Of a stretch of 64,000 nucleotides of DNA, positions 24,593 through 34,560 are shown one piece after another. The DNA comes from JACKDX01 sp964640175 (GTDB lineage: Bacteria; Myxococcota_A; Polyangia; Polyangiales; GCA-016699535), in the NCBI GenBank assembly GCA_964640175.1, contig CAZXFW010000011.1:1-64000 (forward strand), written 5' to 3'. The position numbers and the translations under genes were made by a program. A model generated the notes under the pieces. It was not told where the DNA came from. It made no database searches and saw only the letters and a program-made list of their open reading frames with translations. Numbering within the stretch: position 1 is the stretch's first letter; every line of letters starts with the position of its first letter.

Positions 24593-25996
24593 ATGCCAGA
24601 AGTATTAATTCCTTATCGTTTTGTATCGATTTTAGGCGTCATTACAATGATGACGTGTGCATGGTTGCTTACCAACCGCAGCAAGAACATTCCCTGGCGT
24701 ATCGTTATTTGGGGTTTGGGCTTACAATTCGTGTTTGGGCTTTTTGTACTAAAAACGGCTGCTGGGACTTGGTTATTTTCAAATCTCAATCACATGGTTG
24801 GCCGACTGTTGAGTTTTACGGCCGACGGCTCACGGTTTCTTTTTGGGAGCTACAGCGACAAGGAATTTACGTTTGCTTTAAACGTCCTGCCCACGATCGT
24901 GTTTTTCTCCACGCTTATGACGTTGCTTTATCATTACGGTATCATGCAACGGATTGTGAAAGCGGTTGCATGGATTATGCAGCGCACCATGAAAACCTCA
25001 GGCTCGGAGACTCTCTGTGCAGCATCCAACATTTTTGTAGGCCAAACCGAGGCCCCCTTGGTTGTGCGGCCGTTTATTATGTCGATGACACGATCGGAGT
25101 TGATGACCATGATGGTCAGTGGCTTTGCGACAGTAGCTGGAGGCGTCTTAGCAGCATATGTGGGCATGCTTCATCAGCGTTTTCCGGATATTGCAGGCCA
25201 TTTAATTGCTGCCAGTGTCATGAATGCCACTGCAGCGATCATTATTTCAAAAATAATGCTTCCAGAGACAGAGGTTTCACACACTGCAGGGGACCTTCGC
25301 ATGCACATCGAGCGTCCAGATGTGAATGGCATTGAAGCTGCTACACGCGGAGCGGGTGATGGTATGCGTCTTGCACTAAACGTTGGCGCGATGTTGTTGG
25401 CATTTGTAGCGATTGTGGCCATGCTCAATTTCTTATTGGGGCTCCCTGCGCTTTGGCATAACCAGACCGTATGGTCTGAAGTGGTACAGGCGCTTGGAAA
25501 AAAGGGACTGGCGTTACCCGAGGGATGTGTTTCGCCAGAAGGCGCTGCGGGTTATCAGCAATGCATCGAACACGCTATTCGATTAGGTGCGTTCAATCCA
25601 GATCAGTTTAGTGCATGGCATGCATGGTCGCTTCAAGGAGCTCTCGGAGTGATGTTTTGGCCATTTGCCTTTGTCATGGGGGTGCCTGTGCAAGAGTGTT
25701 CGACGGTAGCAGCACTTCTTGGCGAAAAATTGGTTATTAACGAATTCGTAGCCTACATGCATCTGGCCGATAACTTGAAAACGGCCCATGCGCTGGAGCC
25801 TCGTACCGCAAAAATCGTAGTCTATGCCCTGTGTGGTTTTGCCAATCTCAGTTCTATTGCTGTTCAAATTGGCGGCATTGGTGGTTTGGCCCCGGAACGC
25901 AGGTCTGAGTTGGCGCAGCTTGGCTTTCGCGCCATGTTGGGCGGAACACTCGCGACGTTTTTGACAGCCTGTATGGCTGGTCTGCTTATTGATTGA
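24593..25996 (+). CDS. Concentrative nucleoside transporter (CNT/NupC family)
   Basis: 467 residues from ATG 24593. This start is chosen over 24488 because the upstream extension is not hydrophobic and overlaps the tRNA promoter region. About ten membrane segments. The CNT signature GQTEAPLVVRPF is present, as are FATVAGGVLAAYVGM and, near the end, EKLVINEFVAYMHLADN and NLSSIAVQIGGIGGLAPERR. The family imports nucleosides with Na+ or H+. It has a ~60-residue insertion between the membrane segments (LGKKGLALPEGCVSPEGAAG). Isolated gene; no nucleosidase or phosphorylase is adjacent. Confidence 0.93.
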   Translation: MPEVLIPYRFVSILGVITMMTCAWLLTNRSKNIPWRIVIWGLGLQFVFGLFVLKTAAGTWLFSNLNHMVGRLLSFTADGSRFLFGSYSDKEFTFALNVLPTIVFFSTLMTLLYHYGIMQRIVKAVAWIMQRTMKTSGSETLCAASNIFVGQTEAPLVVRPFIMSMTRSELMTMMVSGFATVAGGVLAAYVGMLHQRFPDIAGHLIAASVMNATAAIIISKIMLPETEVSHTAGDLRMHIERPDVNGIEAATRGAGDGMRLALNVGAMLLAFVAIVAMLNFLLGLPALWHNQTVWSEVVQALGKKGLALPEGCVSPEGAAGYQQCIEHAIRLGAFNPDQFSAWHAWSLQGALGVMFWPFAFVMGVPVQECSTVAALLGEKLVINEFVAYMHLADNLKTAHALEPRTAKIVVYALCGFANLSSIAVQIGGIGGLAPERRSELAQLGFRAMLGGTLATFLTACMAGLLID

Positions 25997-26117
25997 GGCA
26001 AAGCTGCTAACGGTATGATTTTAGCTGTTAATTTTCCCGAATCATCTTCGTTTTAAAAAAACACATACTAACGGGCACAAGGCTCACTCTGGTGCTATGC
26101 CATGGCCCGAGGATAGT

Positions 26118-27383
26118 ATGCAGTGCAATAGATACTTAATTTCCTTAGTTATTTTAAGTGGGAGCTGTAGCTCTGCGGCATTTGAGCCAGGCAACGAGCA
26201 GGCAAGTATGTCTGGTGGGATGCCCAGTGGCTCCCGCATCGTGCGTTTGGTGCAGCATCATGCGGATGGCTCAGAAAAAGAGGTTGGCAATGCGACGGTT
26301 GTGGGCCCGGCTCATCTGCTGACAGCAAGTCGGGTGTTTTTACAACAAGGAACGACATCGTTTGATGAACAAGGCCATTGGGCTCCCTCGGCGTCATGGG
26401 GAGAGAAACATGGCTCATCGATAGGCTATGTGGTCCGCGCCCCACAAAAAGTAGGGAACGACGTGTATTGGAACGGAGAGATAGCGGTTGCGATCATGCT
26501 CCAAGGAACGTACAGCCAGCCATGGATGAATATAACAGACGATAGTGATCCAAATCTTTCCGGATCTGATGCGTATTGTGCATTTACGATTGCCGGATTT
26601 GGAAAAAACGGGGAGCGTTTGGAGTCACCTTACTGTATGGTTTCAGAGGATATTTTTTTTACCACACGTTACATGGATGCCGTGAGGAGGTATCTCGTGC
26701 AACAAGGAGGAACGCTTTCGGAAGATTTCTTCACAGAGCTTGCCGCTATCCCTGGCCAAATTAATGACAGCACCATGTTATTTGTGACCTATCCAAGTGC
26801 ATTCCATGCCGAATACACTAAGGAAAAATATCAAGGAAGTGCATGTCCGAGTGACATAGGCTCGCCTATTTTAGAGGATGGGTTGGTAACTGCTGTTTAT
26901 GTGGGAGATGTCCCTTTGCAAGATTTCTTCACTGGACCAGTGAATATACCGTCGTGTAGTGACCATGGACTCAGTATGGCCATGGGAGCTTCTTTGCACC
27001 AACCAGAAAGCGTCATGTCTTCCGATGAGTTTGTTCGGCGTGCGGTTAATAACTGTGATGCAACGATGAGTAGCCATGAATGTCAGGCACGTATTCTCTG
27101 TGACACATCGCAAGGGCATTATCGGTATATAGATAACAAATGTTTACCAAGTTGTGGTGAACTCGCTCGGCTAAAGCGAGACCAAATCAATGCCGAGCTT
27201 ATGAGGCGTGGCAAGAGTCCAGAGACAATTTCTGATTCATGTGCGTTATGGTGTGACAACGGTCAACCGAATCTTCCTTATTGGTCAGCACCTATTCTGC
27301 TAGGGCAGAGCTTCGATTGTATGAGCTGCGCGTATTATCCGCCTGGGATAGAAGACTATCCATCGCAGTGTGGCGGCATATAG
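26118..27383 (+). CDS. Trypsin-fold (S1) pseudo-protease, secreted
   Basis: 421 residues from ATG 26118 (GAGGA upstream; ATG 26097 is in frame as an alternative). Signal peptide MQCNRYLISLVILSGS, possibly with a lipid Cys. A trypsin-like domain spans about 38-300: NATVVGPAHLLTASRVF corresponds to the LTAAHC block but His is Arg72; NGEIAVAIML corresponds to the DIALL block with Asp changed to Glu121; ACPSDIGSPIL corresponds to the GDSGGP block with Ser changed to Ile247. All three catalytic residues are therefore lost, while the fold landmarks, including IAGFGKNGERL, remain. The last ~110 residues are Cys-rich. Likely a binding, not a cleaving, protein. Substrate and partner unknown. Confidence 0.8.
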   Translation: MQCNRYLISLVILSGSCSSAAFEPGNEQASMSGGMPSGSRIVRLVQHHADGSEKEVGNATVVGPAHLLTASRVFLQQGTTSFDEQGHWAPSASWGEKHGSSIGYVVRAPQKVGNDVYWNGEIAVAIMLQGTYSQPWMNITDDSDPNLSGSDAYCAFTIAGFGKNGERLESPYCMVSEDIFFTTRYMDAVRRYLVQQGGTLSEDFFTELAAIPGQINDSTMLFVTYPSAFHAEYTKEKYQGSACPSDIGSPILEDGLVTAVYVGDVPLQDFFTGPVNIPSCSDHGLSMAMGASLHQPESVMSSDEFVRRAVNNCDATMSSHECQARILCDTSQGHYRYIDNKCLPSCGELARLKRDQINAELMRRGKSPETISDSCALWCDNGQPNLPYWSAPILLGQSFDCMSCAYYPPGIEDYPSQCGGI

Positions 27384-27404
27384 AGGGCATGAGCGGCTTA
27401 GCTA

Positions 27405-29636
27405 CTATGACAGGGTGCCATGCTGTCGGAGGCTGAAATCAAGCTGGTCAGTGAGTCCTTGGTCTTTGGTGAGCATAGTCACATTGGGAACCACCACTGC
27501 CACTACCACGGCATCATTTCCAATCAACCGTTCGTTGTCGTAGCCGAAAAATAAGCGGTTTTGTACGGCACGGTTTTCAGTACCCAAAACTACCAAATCA
27601 TAACGGCCGCTCGTTGCTTCTTCAATCAGTGCACTTGAATGTAGACCGTAGGTTAGCCGTAGGATCGACGGTTTAATCGTAGTGGAATGAAAGATGGTCG
27701 ATACACGTAAAAGCTCATCATCAAGCGTTTCGTCACTGTTTTCAGGATGGGGCAGCTCATTGGAGCTAAGGCGCATGGATTGAGACTTTTCAACCATCAT
27801 GGCAAGAGTAACTTCGGCGTTGGTGGATTCTGCATAGCGCACAGCAAGTTCCACTGCTGCACGCGAAAACACGCCACCGTCAAACGGGACAAGTAATTTC
27901 TGGAACGGTTCGTTCGGTATGATATGGCGCCGGGGTTCTTTCACGATGACCACATGACACGGGGCTTTTTGGATGACAGTTTCAAGAATGGAGCCTCCTA
28001 AGGAATCACCGTGGCGGGATGCTCCGAGCACAATGACATCTTTTCCTTTGTGGGCTTCCTCCAGAATCCCTTCCGCTATGTTGTGGTGATGAAGCGTACG
28101 GGTGGTTGGAGGCAAGCCAGCCTGGGTCAACTGCTGGCGTGCCACATCTTCGTTCAACTCATGAGAGCGCGCTGATAAAAAACGAAACGGAATCAAACGT
28201 GTCCACCAACGAGCCCCTGTTTCGATCAACAACACATCTACCGGGTTGACGCTGCGTTTTGCAAGGCCAGCTCCTAAGATGATGGCGCCCACTGCATTGG
28301 AAAAGCCAGTGGTTGGCATGAGTACATGGAGCGTATCAGGATCGAACAATCCTTTGGTCTGCTCGGCGACCATGCGATTGACTTCCTCTTGAGTCAATCG
28401 AACCATACGCATGGTCAGGCGTAATCCCAAAGGTGCTAAAAAGGAAGTCACAATTGCGACTACAACAATGATCGAAAACATTTCCTGGTTTAGGATTCCG
28501 AGTGACAGTCCTATGGTAGCTACGACGAGCTCCATAGCTCCACGAGCGTTCATCGCTACCGCAATGGACAGTCCCTCCCAAAATCGCAATCCTCCCCACA
28601 TGCTTCCGATGGTGCAGCCTATAAGCTTTCCCAAACAGGCCACCGCAAGCACGGTGCCGAGCATCTGCCCTCCACCAAGCTTCCAGAGGTCGACTTTCAG
28701 TCCAACGATTCCAAAAAACACAGGAGCCAACATCGTAAAGACGAAAGATTCCAAGCGATGGACGGTTTCTGTTTTTAAATGCGTGATCTGGCGAAACAGC
28801 GTGCCTGCAATAAACGCTCCGAAGACGGCATGGACACCAATCCATTCGGTGACGGATGCACATATAAACGTGATGACTAGGACAAACAGTAAGTCGGTAT
28901 GTTCTGTCTTGAAGTTTCGATTGGCGATGCGGATAAGCCACCGTGAGGTGGGATAAACAACAAAGGCTGCGACTCCGACAAAGGCGCCTGTAAGAAGCAC
29001 TGTGGTAAGCAGGCCGGCGACTTGAACTTCTCCATGGGATGCGGCTCCAGCAATCACAGACAAAATGAGCCAACCCGCCGTATCGTCAATCACACCAGCC
29101 GAAAGAATGACCAAGCCAATGTTGCGTTTGGTGAGATCAAGATCGATGAGAATCTTCGCGATGACGGGCATGGCTGAAATCGACATGCCCGTGGCTAAGA
29201 AAAAGCTAAACAACGTGCGTTTGTCGGGTTGAGCCAGATAGGCGTCCGGCATCCATTCCCCCAGCAAGTACCCGGTCCCAAAGGGTATGGCCATGCCCAT
29301 GAATGACGCGATGAGGGCCGCACGTCCCAAGTTTTTCAATAGCCGTAGGTCAGTCTCAAGGCCGGTAAGCAAAAGGAGCAGAACCATGCCCAGGATGCCC
29401 ACCACTTCCAGCAAGTGAAACTGGTTGGCGTCCTGTGGAAACACCATGGCGAACATGTCGGGCGAATAATGGCCCAACACCGTAGGGCCAAGCAGAATGC
29501 CGGCGGCGAGCTCCCCTACCACGCTGGGTAAGCCCAGCCGCTGTGCAAGCTCCGAGCCCAAGCGGGCGGTAGTTAGCAGCAGCGTCAGCTGTACTAAAAG
29601 AAGAAGAACCGCGTGACCGCTGAGGGGCTCCAGCAC
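27405..29636 (-). CDS. CPA2 cation/proton antiporter fused to two Usp domains
   Basis: 743 residues. Residues ~1-395 form about 12 membrane segments of the CPA2 (KefB/NapA-like) fold, with GLPSVVGELAAGILLGPTVL and the paired Asp region SAGVIDDTAGWLILS. The C-terminal part (about 430-743) holds two Usp domains: the first around VLMPTTGFSNAVGAIILGAG and KDVIVLGASRHGDSLGGSI, the second around KLLVPFDGGVFSRAAVELAV and YDLVVLGTENRAVQNRLFFG. The fusion suggests that nucleotide binding in the cytoplasmic tail gates transport (inference). Followed upstream by a CstA transporter gene on the same strand. Confidence 0.93.
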   Translation of the reverse strand: MLEPLSGHAVLLLLVQLTLLLTTARLGSELAQRLGLPSVVGELAAGILLGPTVLGHYSPDMFAMVFPQDANQFHLLEVVGILGMVLLLLLTGLETDLRLLKNLGRAALIASFMGMAIPFGTGYLLGEWMPDAYLAQPDKRTLFSFFLATGMSISAMPVIAKILIDLDLTKRNIGLVILSAGVIDDTAGWLILSVIAGAASHGEVQVAGLLTTVLLTGAFVGVAAFVVYPTSRWLIRIANRNFKTEHTDLLFVLVITFICASVTEWIGVHAVFGAFIAGTLFRQITHLKTETVHRLESFVFTMLAPVFFGIVGLKVDLWKLGGGQMLGTVLAVACLGKLIGCTIGSMWGGLRFWEGLSIAVAMNARGAMELVVATIGLSLGILNQEMFSIIVVVAIVTSFLAPLGLRLTMRMVRLTQEEVNRMVAEQTKGLFDPDTLHVLMPTTGFSNAVGAIILGAGLAKRSVNPVDVLLIETGARWWTRLIPFRFLSARSHELNEDVARQQLTQAGLPPTTRTLHHHNIAEGILEEAHKGKDVIVLGASRHGDSLGGSILETVIQKAPCHVVIVKEPRRHIIPNEPFQKLLVPFDGGVFSRAAVELAVRYAESTNAEVTLAMMVEKSQSMRLSSNELPHPENSDETLDDELLRVSTIFHSTTIKPSILRLTYGLHSSALIEEATSGRYDLVVLGTENRAVQNRLFFGYDNERLIGNDAVVVAVVVPNVTMLTKDQGLTDQLDFSLRQHGTLS

Positions 29637-29730
29637 GGGGCTACTCGTAACCTTGGTAAGTGCTTGAAATCAAGCCAGGAAGCCGATTTTTAGGCAATTT
29701 TACTGCAAAATTACGCTCATATGGCAATAA

Positions 29731-31815
29731 TCAGACTTTACTCGCAGACTTGTCAGTGTGAAGGTATGCCCAGCATTGACGCAGTGCATAACCCAAGATC
29801 AGCACAACACACCCTATTAGGACACTACTGAATGCTGCATCTATCCACCCTTGTAGGGCTACCCAACGGTCAGCGGAACGGGTCAATGGGATATAAATGG
29901 TCAGGATGCTTTGCACTGCTGCGGTCATCGTCGTGGTTCCGACGAACACAAACGGGATGAATGTCACAAGGGCCATTTTAACGCCTCGAGTGCGCACGAT
30001 CATCGTCGTGCCAATCGCCAGGGCAATGACTGCAAGCAGTTGATTGGCAATCCCAAACATCGGCCAGATGGTTTGAATAGAACCCGTGAGCAGAAATACA
30101 GTCCAGCCCGTCACAACAATCGCGGTTGCCAGAATGCCTGCAAACACACTGTCAGAACGACCCAGGGGCGGATAAAGTCTGCCAAAGAACTCTTGAACCA
30201 AAAATCTGCCAACGCGAGTGCCGGTGTCGATGGTGGTAAGGATAAAGAGCGCCTCAAACATGATCGCAAAGTGGTACCAATAAGACAGCAAGGTTTTGAA
30301 CCCTCGAAGCATAGGCAACCCAGAAAAAATCCGTGCCATGCCGACTGCTAAAGAGACGCCGCCACCTGTGCGTGCAGCAATGCGTTCATTGGTGCTTTGT
30401 GCAAGCGAGGGCAAGTCTTCGACGTCAACTCCTAATCGCTTAAAATCTGCATGGGTTAGCGATGTTGGCTGACTCGAGCGTGGATCCACATGATACCCTG
30501 CGGCTGCAAGTGCTTGGTTGGAAAGTGCCAGAATGTCTGACAGTTTGAATGTTTGGGAACCAAGGTGTTGGATGCGCCGTCCAGGTGCTAACCCAAGAAG
30601 GGTGCGGTCTGCGGAGGTCAGGCTTTTTTCAAACTGTGCAAGATCGGTATCATTACGAAGCAGTGTGCCATGGAGTACGGTTTGCGGGTTCCCGTCACTT
30701 GGTTGGATGAGGGCGATAGCAGGATCGGTATTGATAGCAAGGTAGTCACTGACCGGCATACTGGTTGCAGCAATCAATGCAGTGATGCCCACCAGCCCTT
30801 CCATCAGCATAGCGCCGTAACCAATCGGGCGCGCATCGGATTCTTGGCTGAGCATCTTGGAGGTAGTGCCTGAAGCCACTAGCGCATGGAATCCAGAGAT
30901 AGCACCGCAGGCGATGGTGATGAACACAAATGGATACAGAGGTCCTTTGACGATGGGGCCACCGCCATGGATCCATTGGCTCACCATGGGCGCTTCAATG
31001 GTTGGATTAACCAGGATGATGCCGCATACCAAAAGTGTAATGGTGCCAATCTTCAGGTAACTTGATAAATAATCGCGAGGACAGAGTAAAAGCCATACGG
31101 GCAGCACCGAGGCGATAAATCCATACGCAGCGATCGCCAAAGTAATGTGTGTTTTGGAAAACTGCAGGGTTTGTCCCCATGGGCTTTCTTGAATGAATCT
31201 TCCCATGATAAGTGCAACCAAAAGCAACACCACTCCACCGAGGGTACTCTCACGGATTGCGCCTTTACGAATGCGATAGGTGTAGATCCCCATAGCAAGT
31301 GCAATGGGAATACTGGCTCCCACGGTGAACGTAGCCCAAGCACTTTCTGCAAGGGCTCCTACGACAACAATTCCTAGTCCAGCGATTGCAATGATCACAA
31401 TCGTAAGTATTGCAACCATGGTGACAATGCCTGGAACAGGGCCAAGTTCATGGCGGGCAATTTCTCCAAGCGAGCGTCCTTGAAACCTGACACTTGCAGT
31501 TAAAATCACAAAGTCATGGACGGCTCCGGCAAGCACTACACCTGCAAGCAGCCAGATGAACCCAGGCGCAAACCCAAATTGAGCAGCCAGAGTGGGGCCA
31601 ATTAAAGGGCCTGAGCCTGAAATGGCGGCAAAATGATGGCCAAAAAGAACCCACCGATGCGTAGGCACATAGTTGTGGTTATCACGTAACGTGTGTGCGG
31701 GAGTCTTGTGTAAATCACTTAGCACAAGCACACGCGCAGCAATGAACGCAGAGTAGTAGCGGTATGCGATTGCAATCACACATAACGCACTGAGCATGAT
31801 TGGCGCGGCAGTCAT
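29731..31815 (-). CDS. cstA: Carbon starvation protein CstA-family transporter
   Basis: 694 residues, about 16-18 membrane segments. CstA features are PTHRWVLFGHHFAAISGSGP early on, GPTLAAQFGFAPGFIWLLAG, VHDFVILTASVRFQGRSLGE, SGFHALVASGTTSKML and WPMFGIANQLLAVIALAIGT. The family imports pyruvate or peptides during carbon starvation (BtsT/CstA in E. coli). It ends 94 bases before the CPA2 gene and starts 73 bases after the APC permease stop, all on the same strand. No sensor kinase is linked. Confidence 0.95.
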   Translation of the reverse strand: MTAAPIMLSALCVIAIAYRYYSAFIAARVLVLSDLHKTPAHTLRDNHNYVPTHRWVLFGHHFAAISGSGPLIGPTLAAQFGFAPGFIWLLAGVVLAGAVHDFVILTASVRFQGRSLGEIARHELGPVPGIVTMVAILTIVIIAIAGLGIVVVGALAESAWATFTVGASIPIALAMGIYTYRIRKGAIRESTLGGVVLLLVALIMGRFIQESPWGQTLQFSKTHITLAIAAYGFIASVLPVWLLLCPRDYLSSYLKIGTITLLVCGIILVNPTIEAPMVSQWIHGGGPIVKGPLYPFVFITIACGAISGFHALVASGTTSKMLSQESDARPIGYGAMLMEGLVGITALIAATSMPVSDYLAINTDPAIALIQPSDGNPQTVLHGTLLRNDTDLAQFEKSLTSADRTLLGLAPGRRIQHLGSQTFKLSDILALSNQALAAAGYHVDPRSSQPTSLTHADFKRLGVDVEDLPSLAQSTNERIAARTGGGVSLAVGMARIFSGLPMLRGFKTLLSYWYHFAIMFEALFILTTIDTGTRVGRFLVQEFFGRLYPPLGRSDSVFAGILATAIVVTGWTVFLLTGSIQTIWPMFGIANQLLAVIALAIGTTMIVRTRGVKMALVTFIPFVFVGTTTMTAAVQSILTIYIPLTRSADRWVALQGWIDAAFSSVLIGCVVLILGYALRQCWAYLHTDKSASKV

Positions 31816-31888
31816 GTCTTAACCAGAAGTAGCTCTAAGATCATGAAGCAACACCGTATACCTCCTGCCTCACAACGCACATGAAGCT

Positions 31889-33304
31889 CTAAGAAGGCGG
31901 ATCTTCGAGCCTTAGTCGTGAATGATGCCGACCGTATGTCATGTAGACGATGAGACCAATGAACAGCCAGCCAATGAATCGTATCCAAGTGGCCAAGTCC
32001 AAGCCGCACATCATAATAAAACAGATGATAGCTCCGAGAATAGGCACCACAGGATTCCAAGGTGTGGTAAAGCCTCGACGCAAGTCAGGGCGCGTGCGAC
32101 GCAAAACAATCACGCCGAGGCACACGACCACAAATGCGAACAGTGTGCCAATGCTAGTCATCTCTCCAGCAATTTCAATAGATAACGTACCGGCGCCCAA
32201 TGCCACCACGATACCTGTAATCACAGTAGCCCGTGCGGGAGTCTGAAACTTGGGGTGGATTTTGGATACCCAGGGTGACAGTAAGCCATCGCGGCTGATG
32301 GCAAAAAACACGCGCGGCTGTCCTGTCATCATCACCATAACGACGGAGGCTAGCCCTACCACAGCTCCGACTGACACAAGCTGCATGCCCCAGGTGATCC
32401 CCACCATTTCCAAAGCAAGCGCGACGGGGGCCGGGTGGTTCAGTTCGGTGTAAGGCACCATGCCTGTGAGCACCAAGGCTACGATCACGTACAGCAATGT
32501 ACACGAGATCAAAGAAGCCAAAATTCCAATAGGCAGGTCGCGCTGAGGGTTACGGGTTTCTTCCGAAGTTGTCGTTACCGCGTCAAAGCCAATATAGGCA
32601 AAGAAAATCACGCCTGCGCCTGCAATGGCGCCCGACCAGCCAAATGGAAGAAAAGGATCCCAGTTTTCGGGGCGTACCCATGGAATGCCCAACACGAGAA
32701 ATAGCAAAATCACGGCCAGTTTGATGAGCACCAGGATCGTGGTCGCCCATGCCGACGCCTTAATACCCACGACTAACAGGACAGTGATGCCTGCTACAAG
32801 AGCGATGGCAGGCAAGTTGGCTATGCCACCGTCCAAAACGCCATGTGTCCATTCGTAAGGTAGGAGCAGTCCAAACCCTTCCAGCCATTTAACAAGATAG
32901 CCTGACCAGCCGATGGATACTGTAATCGATGCAACCACGTATTCGAGAATAAGATCCCAGCCAATAATCCAGGCAATGAGCTCTCCCATCGTGGCATAGG
33001 CATAGGTATAAGCACTTCCGGCGACAGGGATGGTGGAAGCGAGCTCAGCGTAACAAAACCCTGCAAATGCACAGCCCGTTCCACTAAAGATAAATGAAAG
33101 CACAACACCAGGTCCTGCTTTGGTGGCCGCGGCGGTACCCGTTAAGACGAAGATGCCCGCCCCAATGATGCCACCAATGCCAATCATGGTGAGGTGAAAC
33201 GCTGTCAGTTTTTTGGCGAGTTTTTGTTCGCCTTGGTCTGAATCGGCTTGGATGGTTTGAATGGGCTTAGTGCGGCCAAGCAATCTACGAAAAGAAGGAT
33301 TCAT
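31889..33304 (-). CDS. APC-family amino acid permease
   Basis: 471 residues, 12 predicted membrane segments. The first segment contains the APC signature MIGIGGIIGAGIFVLTGTAA, and FAYIGFDAVTTTSEETRNPQ is the helix-8 signature of the cationic amino acid transporter subgroup. The substrate is likely a cationic or broad-range amino acid; it cannot be fixed from sequence. It stands in a run of minus-strand transport genes with cstA and the CPA2 antiporter. No ribosome site stands out. Confidence 0.95.
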   Translation of the reverse strand: MNPSFRRLLGRTKPIQTIQADSDQGEQKLAKKLTAFHLTMIGIGGIIGAGIFVLTGTAAATKAGPGVVLSFIFSGTGCAFAGFCYAELASTIPVAGSAYTYAYATMGELIAWIIGWDLILEYVVASITVSIGWSGYLVKWLEGFGLLLPYEWTHGVLDGGIANLPAIALVAGITVLLVVGIKASAWATTILVLIKLAVILLFLVLGIPWVRPENWDPFLPFGWSGAIAGAGVIFFAYIGFDAVTTTSEETRNPQRDLPIGILASLISCTLLYVIVALVLTGMVPYTELNHPAPVALALEMVGITWGMQLVSVGAVVGLASVVMVMMTGQPRVFFAISRDGLLSPWVSKIHPKFQTPARATVITGIVVALGAGTLSIEIAGEMTSIGTLFAFVVVCLGVIVLRRTRPDLRRGFTTPWNPVVPILGAIICFIMMCGLDLATWIRFIGWLFIGLIVYMTYGRHHSRLRLEDPPS

Positions 33305-33423
33305 AGGATGAGACTCTGGTGACCCTACAAGGTACTTTGCCGAAAAGGAAGCACTTTATGAACTCAAGGGTTTCTGTCTAGAGAGGCACCAGTTCTATAA
33401 GGGGCAGGGATAATCCTTAGAAA

Positions 33424-34431
33424 CTAAAGCACTTTAACCAATAGGGTATATTCTGTACAGGTTGAAATGTCCGGGCTTGCCATCACTTCAATGTTTAGTT
33501 GTGCATCCCCCTGAAACACAAAACAATGAATGTCGAGTTCCATGGAGGAGCTCTCGGTTTGGCACATGGAGCCTATCGTGTCATCGGGGCAACGCATCGT
33601 TGGGTTGGAGTTTCCGCAATCCAAATTGGCCTTGATATGGCCAGCCACGGTGTCTTCTGCAATCACTTGAATGATGACTTGTGGGTTATCATCATTGCCC
33701 ATAGGGAGTGTGGGGAGCGCATCCCGAATATTGACCGTAAACGTGTCACTATCGCTTGCGTCATAGAAGCTTGTCATGACGCGTACGGGTTGAGGGTCCT
33801 CTATGTTGTCGGCAATCGGCTGGCCATTGTTGATTTGAATGGGCTGAGCTTGGAAAGGGGCCCAAGAGACATCCGAAACATCATTAGGCTCATGTTTTTC
33901 AGCACAACGTATTGCAAAATAGTCTGATCTGCTAATTGTTTCCGGCCCCCGAGCACCGATAATTTCGTTAGAGCTATTGCGGATAGGGGTACACGTGCGG
34001 ATGAATTCTTGTCTGAGATTTTCTTGAAGGATGAGCGCATCAAGAGAATTAACTTCTTCGGGTGTCCGTGGACAGTTAAACATCAGATCCATCCAAAACT
34101 GACTGCCCGCTGGATTGTCGCGCAATTGCATCCAGATTCTTGGATCAATGGGTGTGTCGATCGATCCAAATTCTCCATTAACGAATGTATCTATGATGGT
34201 GTAATGCTGTGGGATCTTTTCCCGGATAACGTCTGCCACTTGCTGACTATTGGCGCTTTCGAGTACGCTTGCATCTTGCACATGTTGAAGTAACTCAGTG
34301 TTACATAACTCTGCCGCTGCGGAGATGAACGAAGCACTGTTGTCTCCGTCCGTAACCTCTTCGTGTGGGGTTGCAGCACATCCGCACACACACAGAATAA
34401 GACCTAAACAACAGGCAAGAACTAACTTCAT
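33424..34431 (-). CDS. Lipoprotein with C-terminal PPC-like beta domain
   Basis: 335 residues from ATG 34431 (the longer in-frame start at 34485 would bury the signal peptide). MKLVLACCLGLILCVCGCAA has a lipobox ending VCGC. A helical, charged middle part (about 40-200) shows no motif I recognise. The C-terminal ~130 residues, from VRVMTSFYDASDSDTFTVNI to EVMASPDISTCTEYTLLVKV, read like a pre-peptidase C-terminal domain with four Cys. Divergent from the lipoprotein gene at 34561. Function unknown. Confidence 0.75.
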   Translation of the reverse strand: MKLVLACCLGLILCVCGCAATPHEEVTDGDNSASFISAAAELCNTELLQHVQDASVLESANSQQVADVIREKIPQHYTIIDTFVNGEFGSIDTPIDPRIWMQLRDNPAGSQFWMDLMFNCPRTPEEVNSLDALILQENLRQEFIRTCTPIRNSSNEIIGARGPETISRSDYFAIRCAEKHEPNDVSDVSWAPFQAQPIQINNGQPIADNIEDPQPVRVMTSFYDASDSDTFTVNIRDALPTLPMGNDDNPQVIIQVIAEDTVAGHIKANLDCGNSNPTMRCPDDTIGSMCQTESSSMELDIHCFVFQGDAQLNIEVMASPDISTCTEYTLLVKVL

Positions 34432-34560
34432 GGAGCGCTTATTAAAGCACATGTATAGAGCGGTCGCAAAAAACAAGTGCACCAATAAGTTGTCGTTCTT
34501 TGGGGGGGTCGACTAGCCTTTGCCTGTTTTGCTCTAACCTTTTAGACACAAGGATATTCC

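Noticed and set aside
24655..25335. 226-residue ORF in a second frame of the nucleoside transporter
   Set aside because: The real frame gives a full CNT protein; this frame has no recognisable feature.
28336..29073. 245-residue ORF in another frame of the CPA2 gene
   Set aside because: Out of frame with a well-supported antiporter and rich in Cys, His, Arg and Ser, typical of a shadow frame.
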